From contig NZ_RDSD01000001.1 of the NCBI RefSeq assembly GCF_003712195.1, positions 248,001-312,000 of the forward strand: a DNA stretch of 64,000 bases. Reading direction: 5' to 3'. The position numbers and the translations under genes are program-made. Under the pieces are notes generated by a model, which was not told the origin of the DNA, searched no databases, and saw nothing but the letters and a program-made list of their open reading frames with translations. Below, piece by piece: positions 37,301 through 45,050 of this stretch; position 1 is the first letter of the stretch, and every line of letters begins with the position of its first letter. This stretch comes from Proteiniphilum sp. X52. GTDB lineage: Bacteria; Bacteroidota; Bacteroidia; Bacteroidales; Dysgonomonadaceae.

Positions 37301-40282
37301 ATCCCCTATAAAGAACAATACAAGGAAGGTGTCACCCTGATGCTTACCTATATAAAGGATGAAAAGTTCTATGCGCACAGGGTGGATCTCCTTCCCGAAA
37401 AGGAGGAGACGGACCTAAAGGTGAAATTGGACGTGTTCCGTGACAAAATCCGTCCCGGCGCGGAAGAGGAATGGCGGATCACGGTAACCGGTGCCGATAA
37501 TAATCCCGCATTGGCAGAGGTGCTGGCGTCGATGTATGATTTTTCGCTCGACAAAATTTATGTGTCATCGGATTGGTATTTCTCTCCTTTTTCTTATGCG
37601 CGCTATTTCTCGAGGATGGGATTCTCCACTGATCAATCGTTCCATGCCGTCACCGCCCATAGTAATATACCCGTACAGTGGAAGAATGTTACTGCTTTTG
37701 AATTCGACCGTTTTCACTGGTTCGGTTACTCGCTTTTCTACTCCGGCAGGATGATGGTGAGAAGTGCCAAAGCGGGCAATGCGCAGCTGCAGATGTATGC
37801 CGGTGCGGAGGAGATTATCCTGGCGGAGGATCTTGCCGGTCAATCTTCGGATAGGGCAATCGCGGAAGAAATCGAGATTACCAGTGGCGAAGGAGCTCAG
37901 GCCCCCCCTCCCGCCCCTGCCTCCAGAGGGTCCGGGCAAGAAAATGAAGCCCTTCAGATACGGCGCGATTTCAACGAGACCGCTTTCTTCTTTCCCCATC
38001 TCAAGACCAATAGTAAAGGCGAAACCCAGATTGCCTTCACTGTTCCGGAGAGCAATACGAAATGGCGTTTCCGCGTGCTGGCGCACGATAAGGAACTGAA
38101 TACGGGAAAGGCCGAAGCTTTTACCGTGTCGCAGAAAGAATTGATGGTGACGCCCAATCTGCCGCGTTTCCTTCGTCACGGTGACAGGACGGCTATTTCC
38201 ACCAAGATATCCAACCTCTCTGATGGCAGCGTCAATGGCAACGTGAAACTGGAATTCTTTGATCCGGTCACGGAGGAGGTGATCCATCACATATCGATCG
38301 AGAACCGTGAACAGCTGTTCTCATTAGCGCGGGGTGCCTCTTGGGATGCATGGTGGACATTCGATGTCCCCGCCGATGTGGATATACTTGGTGTGCGGAT
38401 CTTAGCCAGTAGCGAGCAGTTCAGTGACGGTGAGCAACATGCGTTGGCCGTGCTTCCTAACCGGATGCTTGTCACCGAAAGTATGCGGATGGATCTGAAC
38501 GGTGGACAGACCAAGCAATTTTCCATGAACAGGTTGGTCGACAGATCGTCCGAAACCATACAGGATTACCGTTTGACGCTTGAATTTACTTCCAATCCCG
38601 CATGGTATGCGATACAGGCATTGCCGGTGCTGGGTGAGCCGGATAGCGACAATGCGGTTTCCTGGTTTGCTTCCTACTACGCTAATTCGCTGGGAGCACA
38701 TATCGGACAGGCATTTCCGAAGGTGAAAGCCATGGTAGAGGCGTGGAAAAAACAGGGTGGCAGTAAAGAGACGCTCCTGTCAAATCTTGAGAAGAATCAG
38801 GAGTTAAAGAGTGTGTTACTCGAAGAAACTCCCTGGGTGCTGGAAGCCCGGAATGAATCGGAACAGAAAGCGCGGCTGTCGTTGCTGTTCGACCTGAACC
38901 GTAGCCGCGACCTTACCGGTGCCGCTATACACAAGCTGTGGGATTTGCAAACCAATCAGGGCGGATGGAGTTGGTTCAAGGGCTTCCATCCCAGCGTAAG
39001 CATTACGCAATATATCCTTCACGGATTTCATCAGTTAAAACGACTGGGAGCCGCGGAGTCGTCGCAAGAGATCCTTTCAATGCAGGAGAAAGCGGTTTTT
39101 TATATCGATACTGAAGCCCAACGCCGCTTCGAGGCGCTGAAGAAATACAATAAAGAGTGGAAGAATATCAAAACCATTTCCACCACCGACCTTGAATATC
39201 TCTATGTCCGTTCAGGTTATTCCGGATATCCGTTGGACAAAGAAGGGGAGAAAATGACCGATTTTTATCTTTCAATCATCGAAAAGAACTGGACACAATA
39301 CGGATCATATGAACGCGCATTGATTGCCATGCTGATGGGCCGGAAAGGGAAAACAGGCGTGGTGGAAAGCATATTGGCTTCTTTCCGCGAGCATGCCACC
39401 CGTTCAGGGGAAATGGGCATCTATTGGGCCAATAACCGCGCGCAGGTGTTTATGTCGCAATCTGCCGTTTCGGTGCACACCTTTATCATGGATGCTTTCC
39501 GTATCGGAGGAGCGAAGGCCGATGAAATGGACGAAATGAAACGTTGGCTGTTAAAACAGAAACAGACACAGTTGTGGGAGACTACCCATGCTACGGCAGA
39601 TGCCGTATATACGCTATTGAATACCGGGAGCGATTGGTTCATCCCAGAAGGGGAAACAACCGTGACATTGGGTGAACTGCGTGTGGAACCTGAGAACAAG
39701 GAACCGGGAAGCGGCTATTTCAAGGAGTCGTGGTACCGTGCCGAGGTAACTCCAGGAATGGGTGAGGTCACGGTGAGGCATCAGGGAAACACTCCCGCGT
39801 GGGGCGCGCTTTACTGGCAATATTTCGAAGATATGGACAAGATTGAAAAAACCGACGCTTCGCTCGACGTGGAAAAGCAGCTTTTTGTGGAGCAGGCTAC
39901 CGCATCCGGACCACAGCTGGTGCGGATTACGCAGGATAGTCCATTGAGGGTGGGAGACAAGGTGGTCGTACGTCTGACGGTACGGAGCGATCGCGATCTG
40001 GAGTTTGTCCATTTGAAAGATATGCGTGCAGCCGCTTTTGAGCCGGTCAACCAGATTTCAGCTATGGGATGGCAGAACGGGATTCCCTATTATCAGACAT
40101 CGAAAGACGCCTCCACCGGTTTCTATTTCGATCACCTGCCCCGGGGTACCTATCTGTTTGAATATGCGGTGTATGTGAGCCGGCCCGGCAACTATTCCAA
40201 CGGCATCACCACCATTCAGAGCATGTATGCCCCTGAGTTCACCTCGCATACCGCCGGAATGAAAATTATTGTTAAAGAATAA
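34373..40282 (+). CDS. Alpha-2-macroglobulin family protein lacking the thioester
   Basis: Very large exported protein (1969 aa from ATG 34373). The signal peptide MNKIYLTLLLVALASGVFS has no lipobox, so it is probably periplasmic and soluble. MG2-like beta domains include TNIFTDRSLYRPGQTVYFKA (about residue 600), followed by KRPTFEVRFD; an A2M-type region starts around FFPHLKTNSKGETQIAF and TKWRFRVLAHD. Where thioester members have CxEQ there is ALPVLGEPDSDNAVSW, so no thioester can form. A terpenoid-cyclase-like helical part follows, with GGWSWFKGF. The 28 codons upstream of the chosen ATG give no signal peptide and are excluded. No pbpC neighbour is present. Confidence 0.88.
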   Translation: MNKIYLTLLLVALASGVFSQTKRPMNRDHYANEWAKVADFEKKSLPRSAADVVNTILQQAVKDRNSPQIIKALIHQGKYDLTLDAQNDTLIFRNLNEMLEKSSDVVEQSVLHSMLAELYLQYYQKDRWNIDQRTDLGDFVPADMKEWTRNIFFHKVVEHLDASVAAEGELVEVKVESYAAVVELGKASRRFYPAMYDFLVRRAIELSGQIDQDEDLSRVLARKNIPRESLFAPADEFVKLSFTPQQAEYGLLILENYRKLLSSLLRRNMDSSVLLVELEKSDYLRDLSYSTYISLARPALEKLLAKWEGNEMSVEIIDKLSQFYLLEVDQTNAEDTIQRREKTAQVYELLKKTIAAFPKYERISILQNRLSQLTQPAFTVTGAGTFPKEGDKELKVNFKNIGSLTAKLYRIHSPVEMLEEKSKVRGQIAGKRVLIKEIPISLPDTPEYWQGETTFTVNPGGFGSYMLTFSSSPGTNDTRESDYYFSVSDMAVFARGYSDNQYDFFVVDRTTGIPVPDAKVDIYKLPANWNNSKLTLDQSITTNALGLAVYHKKIPNNDVFYHAVSGNDKGAALTRLPSAFYSYSDRTVESREMTNIFTDRSLYRPGQTVYFKAIQVRRDAGRQSVIAGKPLEIVLRDANNREISKRTFTTNEFGSIAGEFVLPRGVLPGHFTIGSGEGTVGFRVEEYKRPTFEVRFDKIEKTYQFGEEITLKGKAESFSGISLQQANVEYDITRMQLWWRIWNGRSSGHYASGSVTTGQDGGFEITFTPEKPDSQASSKVVYAFEVAVAVTDINGETQTGYYTVTVGDVSMMLSLDMPDRWAKESDEKIIISAKNLDDNDVTTGGTYRIFSLQENDSIGPLSAEGEFKTGEQPALKKQLSGLPSGKYRVKLESKDDRGNSIVTEKDIILFSYSDKRPPIKTNEWLVQKNSNFSRGKDAEVILGVSDKVHVLHELWQGDKLLERKWIGLDNENRLFSIPYKEQYKEGVTLMLTYIKDEKFYAHRVDLLPEKEETDLKVKLDVFRDKIRPGAEEEWRITVTGADNNPALAEVLASMYDFSLDKIYVSSDWYFSPFSYARYFSRMGFSTDQSFHAVTAHSNIPVQWKNVTAFEFDRFHWFGYSLFYSGRMMVRSAKAGNAQLQMYAGAEEIILAEDLAGQSSDRAIAEEIEITSGEGAQAPPPAPASRGSGQENEALQIRRDFNETAFFFPHLKTNSKGETQIAFTVPESNTKWRFRVLAHDKELNTGKAEAFTVSQKELMVTPNLPRFLRHGDRTAISTKISNLSDGSVNGNVKLEFFDPVTEEVIHHISIENREQLFSLARGASWDAWWTFDVPADVDILGVRILASSEQFSDGEQHALAVLPNRMLVTESMRMDLNGGQTKQFSMNRLVDRSSETIQDYRLTLEFTSNPAWYAIQALPVLGEPDSDNAVSWFASYYANSLGAHIGQAFPKVKAMVEAWKKQGGSKETLLSNLEKNQELKSVLLEETPWVLEARNESEQKARLSLLFDLNRSRDLTGAAIHKLWDLQTNQGGWSWFKGFHPSVSITQYILHGFHQLKRLGAAESSQEILSMQEKAVFYIDTEAQRRFEALKKYNKEWKNIKTISTTDLEYLYVRSGYSGYPLDKEGEKMTDFYLSIIEKNWTQYGSYERALIAMLMGRKGKTGVVESILASFREHATRSGEMGIYWANNRAQVFMSQSAVSVHTFIMDAFRIGGAKADEMDEMKRWLLKQKQTQLWETTHATADAVYTLLNTGSDWFIPEGETTVTLGELRVEPENKEPGSGYFKESWYRAEVTPGMGEVTVRHQGNTPAWGALYWQYFEDMDKIEKTDASLDVEKQLFVEQATASGPQLVRITQDSPLRVGDKVVVRLTVRSDRDLEFVHLKDMRAAAFEPVNQISAMGWQNGIPYYQTSKDASTGFYFDHLPRGTYLFEYAVYVSRPGNYSNGITTIQSMYAPEFTSHTAGMKIIVKE

Positions 40283-40303
40283 ACAAGCTTTAAACGAATT
40301 TGT

Positions 40304-40311
40304 TATTTTTG
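40304..40311 (+). promoter_or_regulatory. Candidate -7 element TATTTTTG for the DUF1573 gene
   Basis: Exact TAnnTTTG 74 nt upstream of the ATG, in the spacer after the macroglobulin gene. No clear -33. Confidence 0.35.
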
Positions 40312-40385
40312 TAATCTTATTATCTGCCGGGCAAGTTGCTGAAGTGGCAGGAATCTCTAAACGTGGTGAGAAATAAAATGATCAT

Positions 40386-40775
40386 ATGATGAAGAAGTTA
40401 AGTTTAATAGTATTATTTGCCGTGTTGGTCAGCGGCATTGGTTTTGCACAGCAGAAACCGGATATGGATTTTAAGAGAACAGAACATAATTTCGGGACTA
40501 TCAAAGAAGAGATGGGCTCGGTTTCCACGCAGTTTGAGTTTACCAACACAGGCAAAAGTCCTCTTATTATACAGCGGGTGTCGACATCGTGCGGGTGTAC
40601 CACTCCCAGTTATACAAAAGAGCCGGTGTTGCCGGGTAAAAAGGGAACCATTTCCGCCACTTATTCCACTGTACGTCGTCCTGGGACATTTAACAAAACG
40701 ATCAGGGTGTATACGAATGTTCCCGATACGGTATACTTACTCACTATCAAAGGGAACGTAACGCCCAAACAATAA
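40386..40775 (+). CDS. Exported DUF1573 protein
   Basis: A 129-aa protein with a signal peptide (KKLSLIVLFAVLVSGIGFAQ) and one DUF1573 domain, an immunoglobulin-like (ASH/MSP-type) beta-sandwich common in Bacteroidota. The hallmark HNFGTIKEEMGSVSTQFEF is followed by VSTSCGCTTPSYTKEPVLPG, with the paired CGC cysteines, and a C-terminal IKGNV strand. Function unknown; periplasmic. Two adjacent ATG codons (40386, 40389) are possible. It ends in a hairpin that also contains the meaB promoter. Confidence 0.9.
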   Translation: MMKKLSLIVLFAVLVSGIGFAQQKPDMDFKRTEHNFGTIKEEMGSVSTQFEFTNTGKSPLIIQRVSTSCGCTTPSYTKEPVLPGKKGTISATYSTVRRPGTFNKTIRVYTNVPDTVYLLTIKGNVTPKQ

Positions 40776-40786
40776 ATATCGTTTCG

Positions 40787-40818
40787 ATTGATAATACAAA
40801 CCGAATGACCTATCTTTG
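40787..40818 (+). promoter_or_regulatory. Promoter for meaB (-33 TTG, 20-nt spacer, -7 TATCTTTG)
   Basis: ATTG at 40787-40790 and TATCTTTG at 40811-40818 are separated by exactly 20 nt, close to the described Bacteroidota consensus (TTTG / TAnnTTTG). The predicted start site falls inside the upstream gene's terminator hairpin. Confidence 0.6.
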
Positions 40819-40836
40819 CAGGAGTTCATTCGGTTT
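40798..40836 (+). terminator. Rho-independent-like terminator after the DUF1573 gene
   Basis: AAACCGAATGA (40798-40808) pairs perfectly with TCATTCGGTTT (40826-40836), an 11-bp stem with a 17-nt loop and a T-tract. The loop contains the -7 element of the downstream promoter. Confidence 0.7.
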
Positions 40837-40852
40837 TTAATTTGCTTGCACT

Positions 40853-41944
40853 ATGATGGAACATCCCGAGAATGATCCGAGATATAAAGGACTGATTGTC
40901 AATAAAGGTGTGGCTCGCCCACCCAGTGTGAATCCTTATTTACAGAAAAGGACAAAAGAGCATGAGCGTTCTGTGGCGGAATATGCGGAGGGTATCTTGT
41001 CGGGCAACAGGGTGGTGCTTAGTCAGGCTGTGACACTGGTGGAGAGTTCGCGACCCGAACATCAGGAGAAAGCGCAGGCTATTATTGAACAGTGTCTCCC
41101 CTATGCCGGTAATTCAATCCGTGTGGGTATTACGGGCGTTCCCGGAGCCGGGAAAAGCACCTCTATCGATGCGTTCGGGATGCATCTTTTGCGGGAAGGC
41201 CACAAATTAGCGGTATTGGCGATCGACCCTTCGAGTGAGCGGTCGAAAGGGAGTATCCTTGGAGATAAGACGCGGATGGAGAAACTCTCTGTAGAGCAGG
41301 ATGCTTTTATCCGTCCTTCTCCTTCCGCGGGATCCCTGGGAGGTGTGGCGCGCAAGACACGCGAGACCATTGTCCTCTGTGAAGCGGCCGGATTCGATTA
41401 CGTCTTTGTGGAAACCGTAGGGGTAGGGCAGTCGGAGACGGCAGTCCATTCCATGGTCGATTTTTTTTTACTGATCCAGCTTGCCGGTACAGGTGACGAG
41501 TTGCAGGGGATCAAACGCGGGATCATGGAGATGGCCGACGGCATTGTGATTAATAAAGCTGACGGGGATAACATCGAAAAGGCGAAGATGGCCCAGCGTC
41601 ATTTCAGCAATGCGCTGCACCTTTTCCCGCTTCCGGACTCGGGCTGGCTGCCTAAAGTGTTGACCTATTCCGGATATTATAAGCTCGGCATCACTGAGGT
41701 ATGGGAGATGGTGCACAACTATATCGATTTTGTGAAGGAAAACGGTTATTTCGACCGTAAACGGCAACAACAGGCCAAATACTGGATGTACGAGACCATT
41801 AACGAGCAGTTACGCAACAGCTTCTACCGTGACCCTGAAATTACCGCCTTATTGCGAAGACTGGAGGGCGATGTCCTCAGTAATCGTAAAAGTTCTTTTA
41901 TTGCCGCCCGGGAAGCACTCGACAAATATTTTTCGCGAAAATAA
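40853..41944 (+). CDS. meaB: Methylmalonyl-CoA mutase-associated GTPase MeaB
   Basis: G3E GTPase that protects and reloads adenosylcobalamin-dependent methylmalonyl-CoA mutase. The 363 aa contain the P-loop GVPGAGKSTSID, AIDPSSERSKGSILGDKTRM, FIRPSPSAGSLGGVARKTRE, the switch-like FVETVGVGQSE and the base-recognition motif VINKADGD. C-terminal residues form a dimerisation helix region. The mutase genes are not in the window. Two adjacent ATG codons could start it. Acts in the cytoplasm in the propionate/succinate route, which fits a fermenting Bacteroidota. Confidence 0.96.
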   Translation: MMEHPENDPRYKGLIVNKGVARPPSVNPYLQKRTKEHERSVAEYAEGILSGNRVVLSQAVTLVESSRPEHQEKAQAIIEQCLPYAGNSIRVGITGVPGAGKSTSIDAFGMHLLREGHKLAVLAIDPSSERSKGSILGDKTRMEKLSVEQDAFIRPSPSAGSLGGVARKTRETIVLCEAAGFDYVFVETVGVGQSETAVHSMVDFFLLIQLAGTGDELQGIKRGIMEMADGIVINKADGDNIEKAKMAQRHFSNALHLFPLPDSGWLPKVLTYSGYYKLGITEVWEMVHNYIDFVKENGYFDRKRQQQAKYWMYETINEQLRNSFYRDPEITALLRRLEGDVLSNRKSSFIAAREALDKYFSRK

Positions 41945-41980
41945 AATCCAGCCCAATGAATAACGTATAAATTTTTTTCT

Positions 41981-41988
41981 TATTTTTG
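41981..41988 (+). promoter_or_regulatory. Candidate -7 element TATTTTTG for tRNA-Glu
   Basis: Exact TAnnTTTG 15 nt upstream of the tRNA 5' end, the right distance for a short-leader tRNA promoter; -33 is not obvious. Confidence 0.45.
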
Positions 41989-42003
41989 TGTCATTGTCTA
42001 CAC

Positions 42004-42075
42004 GGCGCACTCTTCTAACGGTTAGGAAAATTGTTTCTCAGGCAATGAATAGCGGTTCGATTCCGCTGTGCGCTA
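42004..42075 (+). tRNA. tRNA-Glu, anticodon CTC
   Basis: A 72-nt cloverleaf: acceptor stem GGCGCAC/GTGCGCT (7 bp, first pair G-T), D arm TTCT/GGAA with loop AACGGTTA, anticodon stem ATTGT/GCAAT closing loop TTCTCAG (anticodon CTC), variable loop GAAT, T arm AGCGG/CCGCT with loop TTCGATT, discriminator A. The D-arm sequence is typical of glutamate tRNAs. CCA is not encoded. G at position 38 and the T-G pair closing the anticodon stem are slightly unusual. Confidence 0.85.
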
Positions 42076-42146
42076 CTTCACTAACCTCAATTTCCATTCC
42101 TAGGTCAATCACCGGAGAACACAACGAAAAATAATCCCTCCTGAAA

Positions 42147-42172
42147 GAATGATGAGTCATTCCAATTTTTTT
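42147..42172 (+). terminator. Terminator downstream of tRNA-Glu
   Basis: GAATGA, loop TGAG, TCATTC, then CAATTTTTTTA: a 6-bp stem with a T-tract, 71 nt after the tRNA. Confidence 0.6.
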
Positions 42173-42241
42173 ACGCTTGCCCTATCATGAAATATCCCTA
42201 TAAAAGGGGATGCTCTGTGTGAATAATGATTACTTATGGGG

Positions 42242-42273
42242 ATTGTGTGTGTGGATTGACGTTATTAATTTTG
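42242..42273 (+). promoter_or_regulatory. Candidate promoter P1 upstream of the peptidase/TonB locus
   Basis: ATTG at 42242-42245 and TAATTTTG at 42266-42273 with a 20-nt spacer. The predicted start near 42280 places the 35-bp repeat (42285-42319) at the very 5' end of the transcript. Confidence 0.5.
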
Positions 42274-42284
42274 CAGACCTGATA

Positions 42285-42319
42285 AAATAATTACTCGTAA
42301 AATTCAAAACAGTTTCTTA
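42285..42319 (+). repeat. 35-bp direct repeat, copy 1
   Basis: Identical over 35 bp to 45001-45035. The last 13 bases plus the following G also occur as a 14-mer (AAACAGTTTCTTAG) at 2630-2643 before mraY. Confidence 0.9.
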
Positions 42320-42332
42320 GCTTAACGGAAAC

Positions 42333-42360
42333 AATCATTCCCTTCGGGCGTTTAATGATT
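42333..42360 (+). repeat. Hairpin in the leader of the first peptidase gene
   Basis: AATCATT (42333-42339) and AATGATT (42354-42360) flank an inner CCC-TTCG-GG tetraloop-like stem, just after repeat copy 1. A short T-rich stretch follows, so it could act as an attenuator. Confidence 0.45.
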
Positions 42361-42396
42361 ATTTTAAACATTTCGGTTTCATATTGTTAGTAAGAG

Positions 42397-42428
42397 CTTG
42401 ATGAAAATGGAAAATTTAATTAAATTTG
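42397..42428 (+). promoter_or_regulatory. Candidate promoter P2 upstream of the first peptidase gene
   Basis: CTTG at 42397-42400 and TAAATTTG at 42421-42428 with a 20-nt spacer, both good matches. Transcripts from here would have a ~225-nt leader and would lack the 35-bp repeat. Confidence 0.45.
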
Positions 42429-42661
42429 CGAAGTTTCTGTCATTTTGTTGTTTGGGTGAATGGTTGGAAAAGAGATAGTGTCTTTTTTGGGGATACATCT
42501 TCTTGAACCGAGTATAATTATATTGTCGCGTCGATATTCCTTTACGCTTTTTGTTAAAACAGCAAGCAAGGGGTTGGGTTATCATTTTTGTCTATTTTTA
42601 TCTGGTTTGTTCAGTATTTTCTATTGAAAAGGGATTGCTCTTTTAGGTTAAATTATATCAA

Positions 42662-44818
42662 ATGAAAATTCGTTTTACTTTAATTGTTTTATTGCTTTTC
42701 ACTTTCTCCGGAATATGCGTATTTGCGGGAAAAAAAGCAGGAAGTTTTGCTATTGTCGTGGATAAAGAGGTGATGGAAAATTGTGAGCCTTCCATCCACA
42801 AATATGCCGCTTCTGTGGAGGCTGATGGTCTCAGGACACATGTTATTGTGGACTGCTGGAATATCCCCGATTCCATCAGGGAAGAGTTGTATAGGTTGTA
42901 TCGGTCCGATAATCTTGAAGGTGCGGTATTTATAGGAAACATACCGGTACCCATGATTAGGAATGGTCAACATCTTACCACAGCATTCAAAATGGATCAA
43001 CGCAGGCCATGGGATCAATCTTCGGTTCCGTCCGACAGATTTTATGATGATTTTGATTTGAAGTTCGATTATCTTAAGAAGGATAGTGTCAACGAGCTGT
43101 ATCATTACTATAATCTGTCTGCCGAGGGGGCACAGTCGGTATACAGCGAGATCTACAGCGCGAGGATTAAACCCCCCGTGTACGATGGTCAAACCCGATT
43201 TGAGTTGATTGACAACTATCTGGAAAAGGTTGTGCGGGAGAAGCAAGCTGCCAGGAAAATATCCAATATCACCTATTTTACCGGTCACGGCTATAATTCC
43301 AATTGCATGGTTTCCAGAGCGGATGAGAGGATAGCGCTCACATCTCAGTTTGTCGACCTGGCAAATGGGAAGGGGGCACTGAACTATATTGACCATAGTT
43401 ATGACGATTATGTGAAACACCGACTGATGGCCGAGATGGGGAGGGAGGATCTTGATTTGGCTATGCTGCATCATCATGGCGCGGACGATGCGCAACTCCT
43501 GAATGGCAGTCCTGTTAGCAGCACGGCCAGCGCGTGGTTGGAAATGTCCAGGAAGTTTTTCAGGGGGAAAATTCGAAGTGCCAAAGACTCCCTGGCCGCG
43601 AAGCAGTATTATATAGATAATTATAATATCCCGGAATCATGGATAGACGATGTGTTTCACCCCGAGGTTGTAACGCGCGATAGTCTGATGGACGCTTCAC
43701 TGGACATACATATTGAAGACTTGAAAGATTATAAGTCAGGCGCCCGTTTTGTGATGCTGGACGCATGCTTTAACGGTTCATTCCATCTGGATGACTATAT
43801 CAGCGGGCATTATATCTTTAACCCCGGACACACCGTCGTGGTGAAAGCCAATTCCGTCAATTCTCTTCAGGATATATGGCCCTATCAGCTTATAGGACTT
43901 CTGGATCTTGGTGTGAGTGTGGGCAACTGGGCAAAGGAACTCTTTACCCTGGAGTCACATCTTATCGGTGACCCTACCTACCGGTATGTGAGCCATAGGA
44001 GTGACCTGAATGGATTGAATGAAGCCATGGCACATAGAAGGAATGATGTCAAATTCTGGAAGGGGCTTTTGAAAGATAATAATCCTGAGGTGGAAGCATT
44101 GGCCATAAAGATGCTCTTTCATAATGGGAGAATTTCATATGAGGAGCTCTACCGGATTCAGACGGACAATCTCAAACCTACCGTGCGGTTAATGGCTTAT
44201 TTCCTGATCCATAAAAAATACAACGAGATGATTGTTCCATCCATCAAAGCCGGATTGTATGACAGCTATGAGTTGATACGCCGGTTTGCTGCCAGGGACG
44301 CGGCGGACAACCAGTCACCCCTTCTCTTAGAGGACATTATTAAACTGCGCTTGTCGCCGGGGATAAGCAAAAGGGTTGACTTTCAGATCAAGGGCGCGAC
44401 GGATGTCTATCCCCGGGAGGCAGTCCTTGCCGCGTATGATGCCGAATTGAAAGGAAAAGAAGGGATATGGTACGAACGGAAAGCCCAAGAGAGAGAAAAG
44501 CTGGAGAGTTCACTCTCCGGCACTCAAGCTGATTTTGAAAAACTGCTTGATCCGGCGGTTGAATCCCGTAACAAACGTTTTACGATCACCGCGCTCAGAA
44601 ACTCCAATAATGTAACCTGCCTCGATCATTTGTTCCGTTTTATGAAAGAATCCGAGGATAATGATCTGAAATTTCTTCTGGCGGAGGCATTGGGGTGGTT
44701 TACCCATTCTTGGAAAAGGGATGATATTGTGGCTTTTTGTAAAGCGCAGGCTGCCACCGAGAGCGATGAAGCGGTGAAGAATGAGTTGTTGCGGACCATA
44801 AGGAGATTGACAGATTGA
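42662..44818 (+). CDS. Exported gingipain-like (C25) protein with HEAT-like repeats, paralog 1
   Basis: The 718 aa begin with a Sec signal peptide (cleavage after CVFA, about residue 22). The first ~445 residues resemble the gingipain catalytic region: an alpha/beta subdomain (FAIVVDKEVMEN; LEGAVFIGNIPVPMI), a strongly conserved block SSVPSDRFYDDFDLKFDYL, SARIKPP, then the candidate dyad HHG (H272) and LDACFNGSF (C369), followed by ANSVNSLQD and ESHLIGDPTYRY, parallel to DVACVNGDF and FGDPSL in RgpB. From about 450 the protein is helical with HEAT-like units (NDNLKPTVRLMAYFLI-type, ELIRRFAARDAAD, LLAEALGWFTHSWKR). No type IX C-terminal domain or lipobox. Predicted periplasmic or secreted cysteine peptidase; activity is unproven. 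Confidence 0.8.
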   Translation: MKIRFTLIVLLLFTFSGICVFAGKKAGSFAIVVDKEVMENCEPSIHKYAASVEADGLRTHVIVDCWNIPDSIREELYRLYRSDNLEGAVFIGNIPVPMIRNGQHLTTAFKMDQRRPWDQSSVPSDRFYDDFDLKFDYLKKDSVNELYHYYNLSAEGAQSVYSEIYSARIKPPVYDGQTRFELIDNYLEKVVREKQAARKISNITYFTGHGYNSNCMVSRADERIALTSQFVDLANGKGALNYIDHSYDDYVKHRLMAEMGREDLDLAMLHHHGADDAQLLNGSPVSSTASAWLEMSRKFFRGKIRSAKDSLAAKQYYIDNYNIPESWIDDVFHPEVVTRDSLMDASLDIHIEDLKDYKSGARFVMLDACFNGSFHLDDYISGHYIFNPGHTVVVKANSVNSLQDIWPYQLIGLLDLGVSVGNWAKELFTLESHLIGDPTYRYVSHRSDLNGLNEAMAHRRNDVKFWKGLLKDNNPEVEALAIKMLFHNGRISYEELYRIQTDNLKPTVRLMAYFLIHKKYNEMIVPSIKAGLYDSYELIRRFAARDAADNQSPLLLEDIIKLRLSPGISKRVDFQIKGATDVYPREAVLAAYDAELKGKEGIWYERKAQEREKLESSLSGTQADFEKLLDPAVESRNKRFTITALRNSNNVTCLDHLFRFMKESEDNDLKFLLAEALGWFTHSWKRDDIVAFCKAQAATESDEAVKNELLRTIRRLTD

Positions 44819-45000
44819 ATGTTTTAGCTAATTTTATTTTAGAAGTTGTTTTGAATTTTTTCATCCATTGTTTTTTAGCTGTTTTTTGATGGATTTGGAT
44901 TTTCATTGATTGAAATGTGGCGGGCCACTTAAATGAAATGAAAGTTCAAAGTCGCGAAAAAGGGCAAAAAACAATAGGAAAGAGTGGAAAAACAAGCGTG

Positions 45001-45035
45001 AAATAATTACTCGTAAAATTCAAAACAGTTTCTTA
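45001..45035 (+). repeat. 35-bp direct repeat, copy 2
   Basis: Identical to 42285-42319 and ending 15 nt before the TonB-receptor ATG. No TAnnTTTG promoter is visible just upstream of this copy. Confidence 0.9.
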
Positions 45036-45050
45036 ATATAGTTATAAATT

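Noticed and set aside
42689-43495. 268-codon open frame on the minus strand inside peptidase paralog 1 (similar long antisense frames in ftsQ, murE, ftsZ and elsewhere)
   Set aside because: The sense frames have clear family motifs and signal peptides, and the antisense translations show no recognisable domains; they follow from codon bias.
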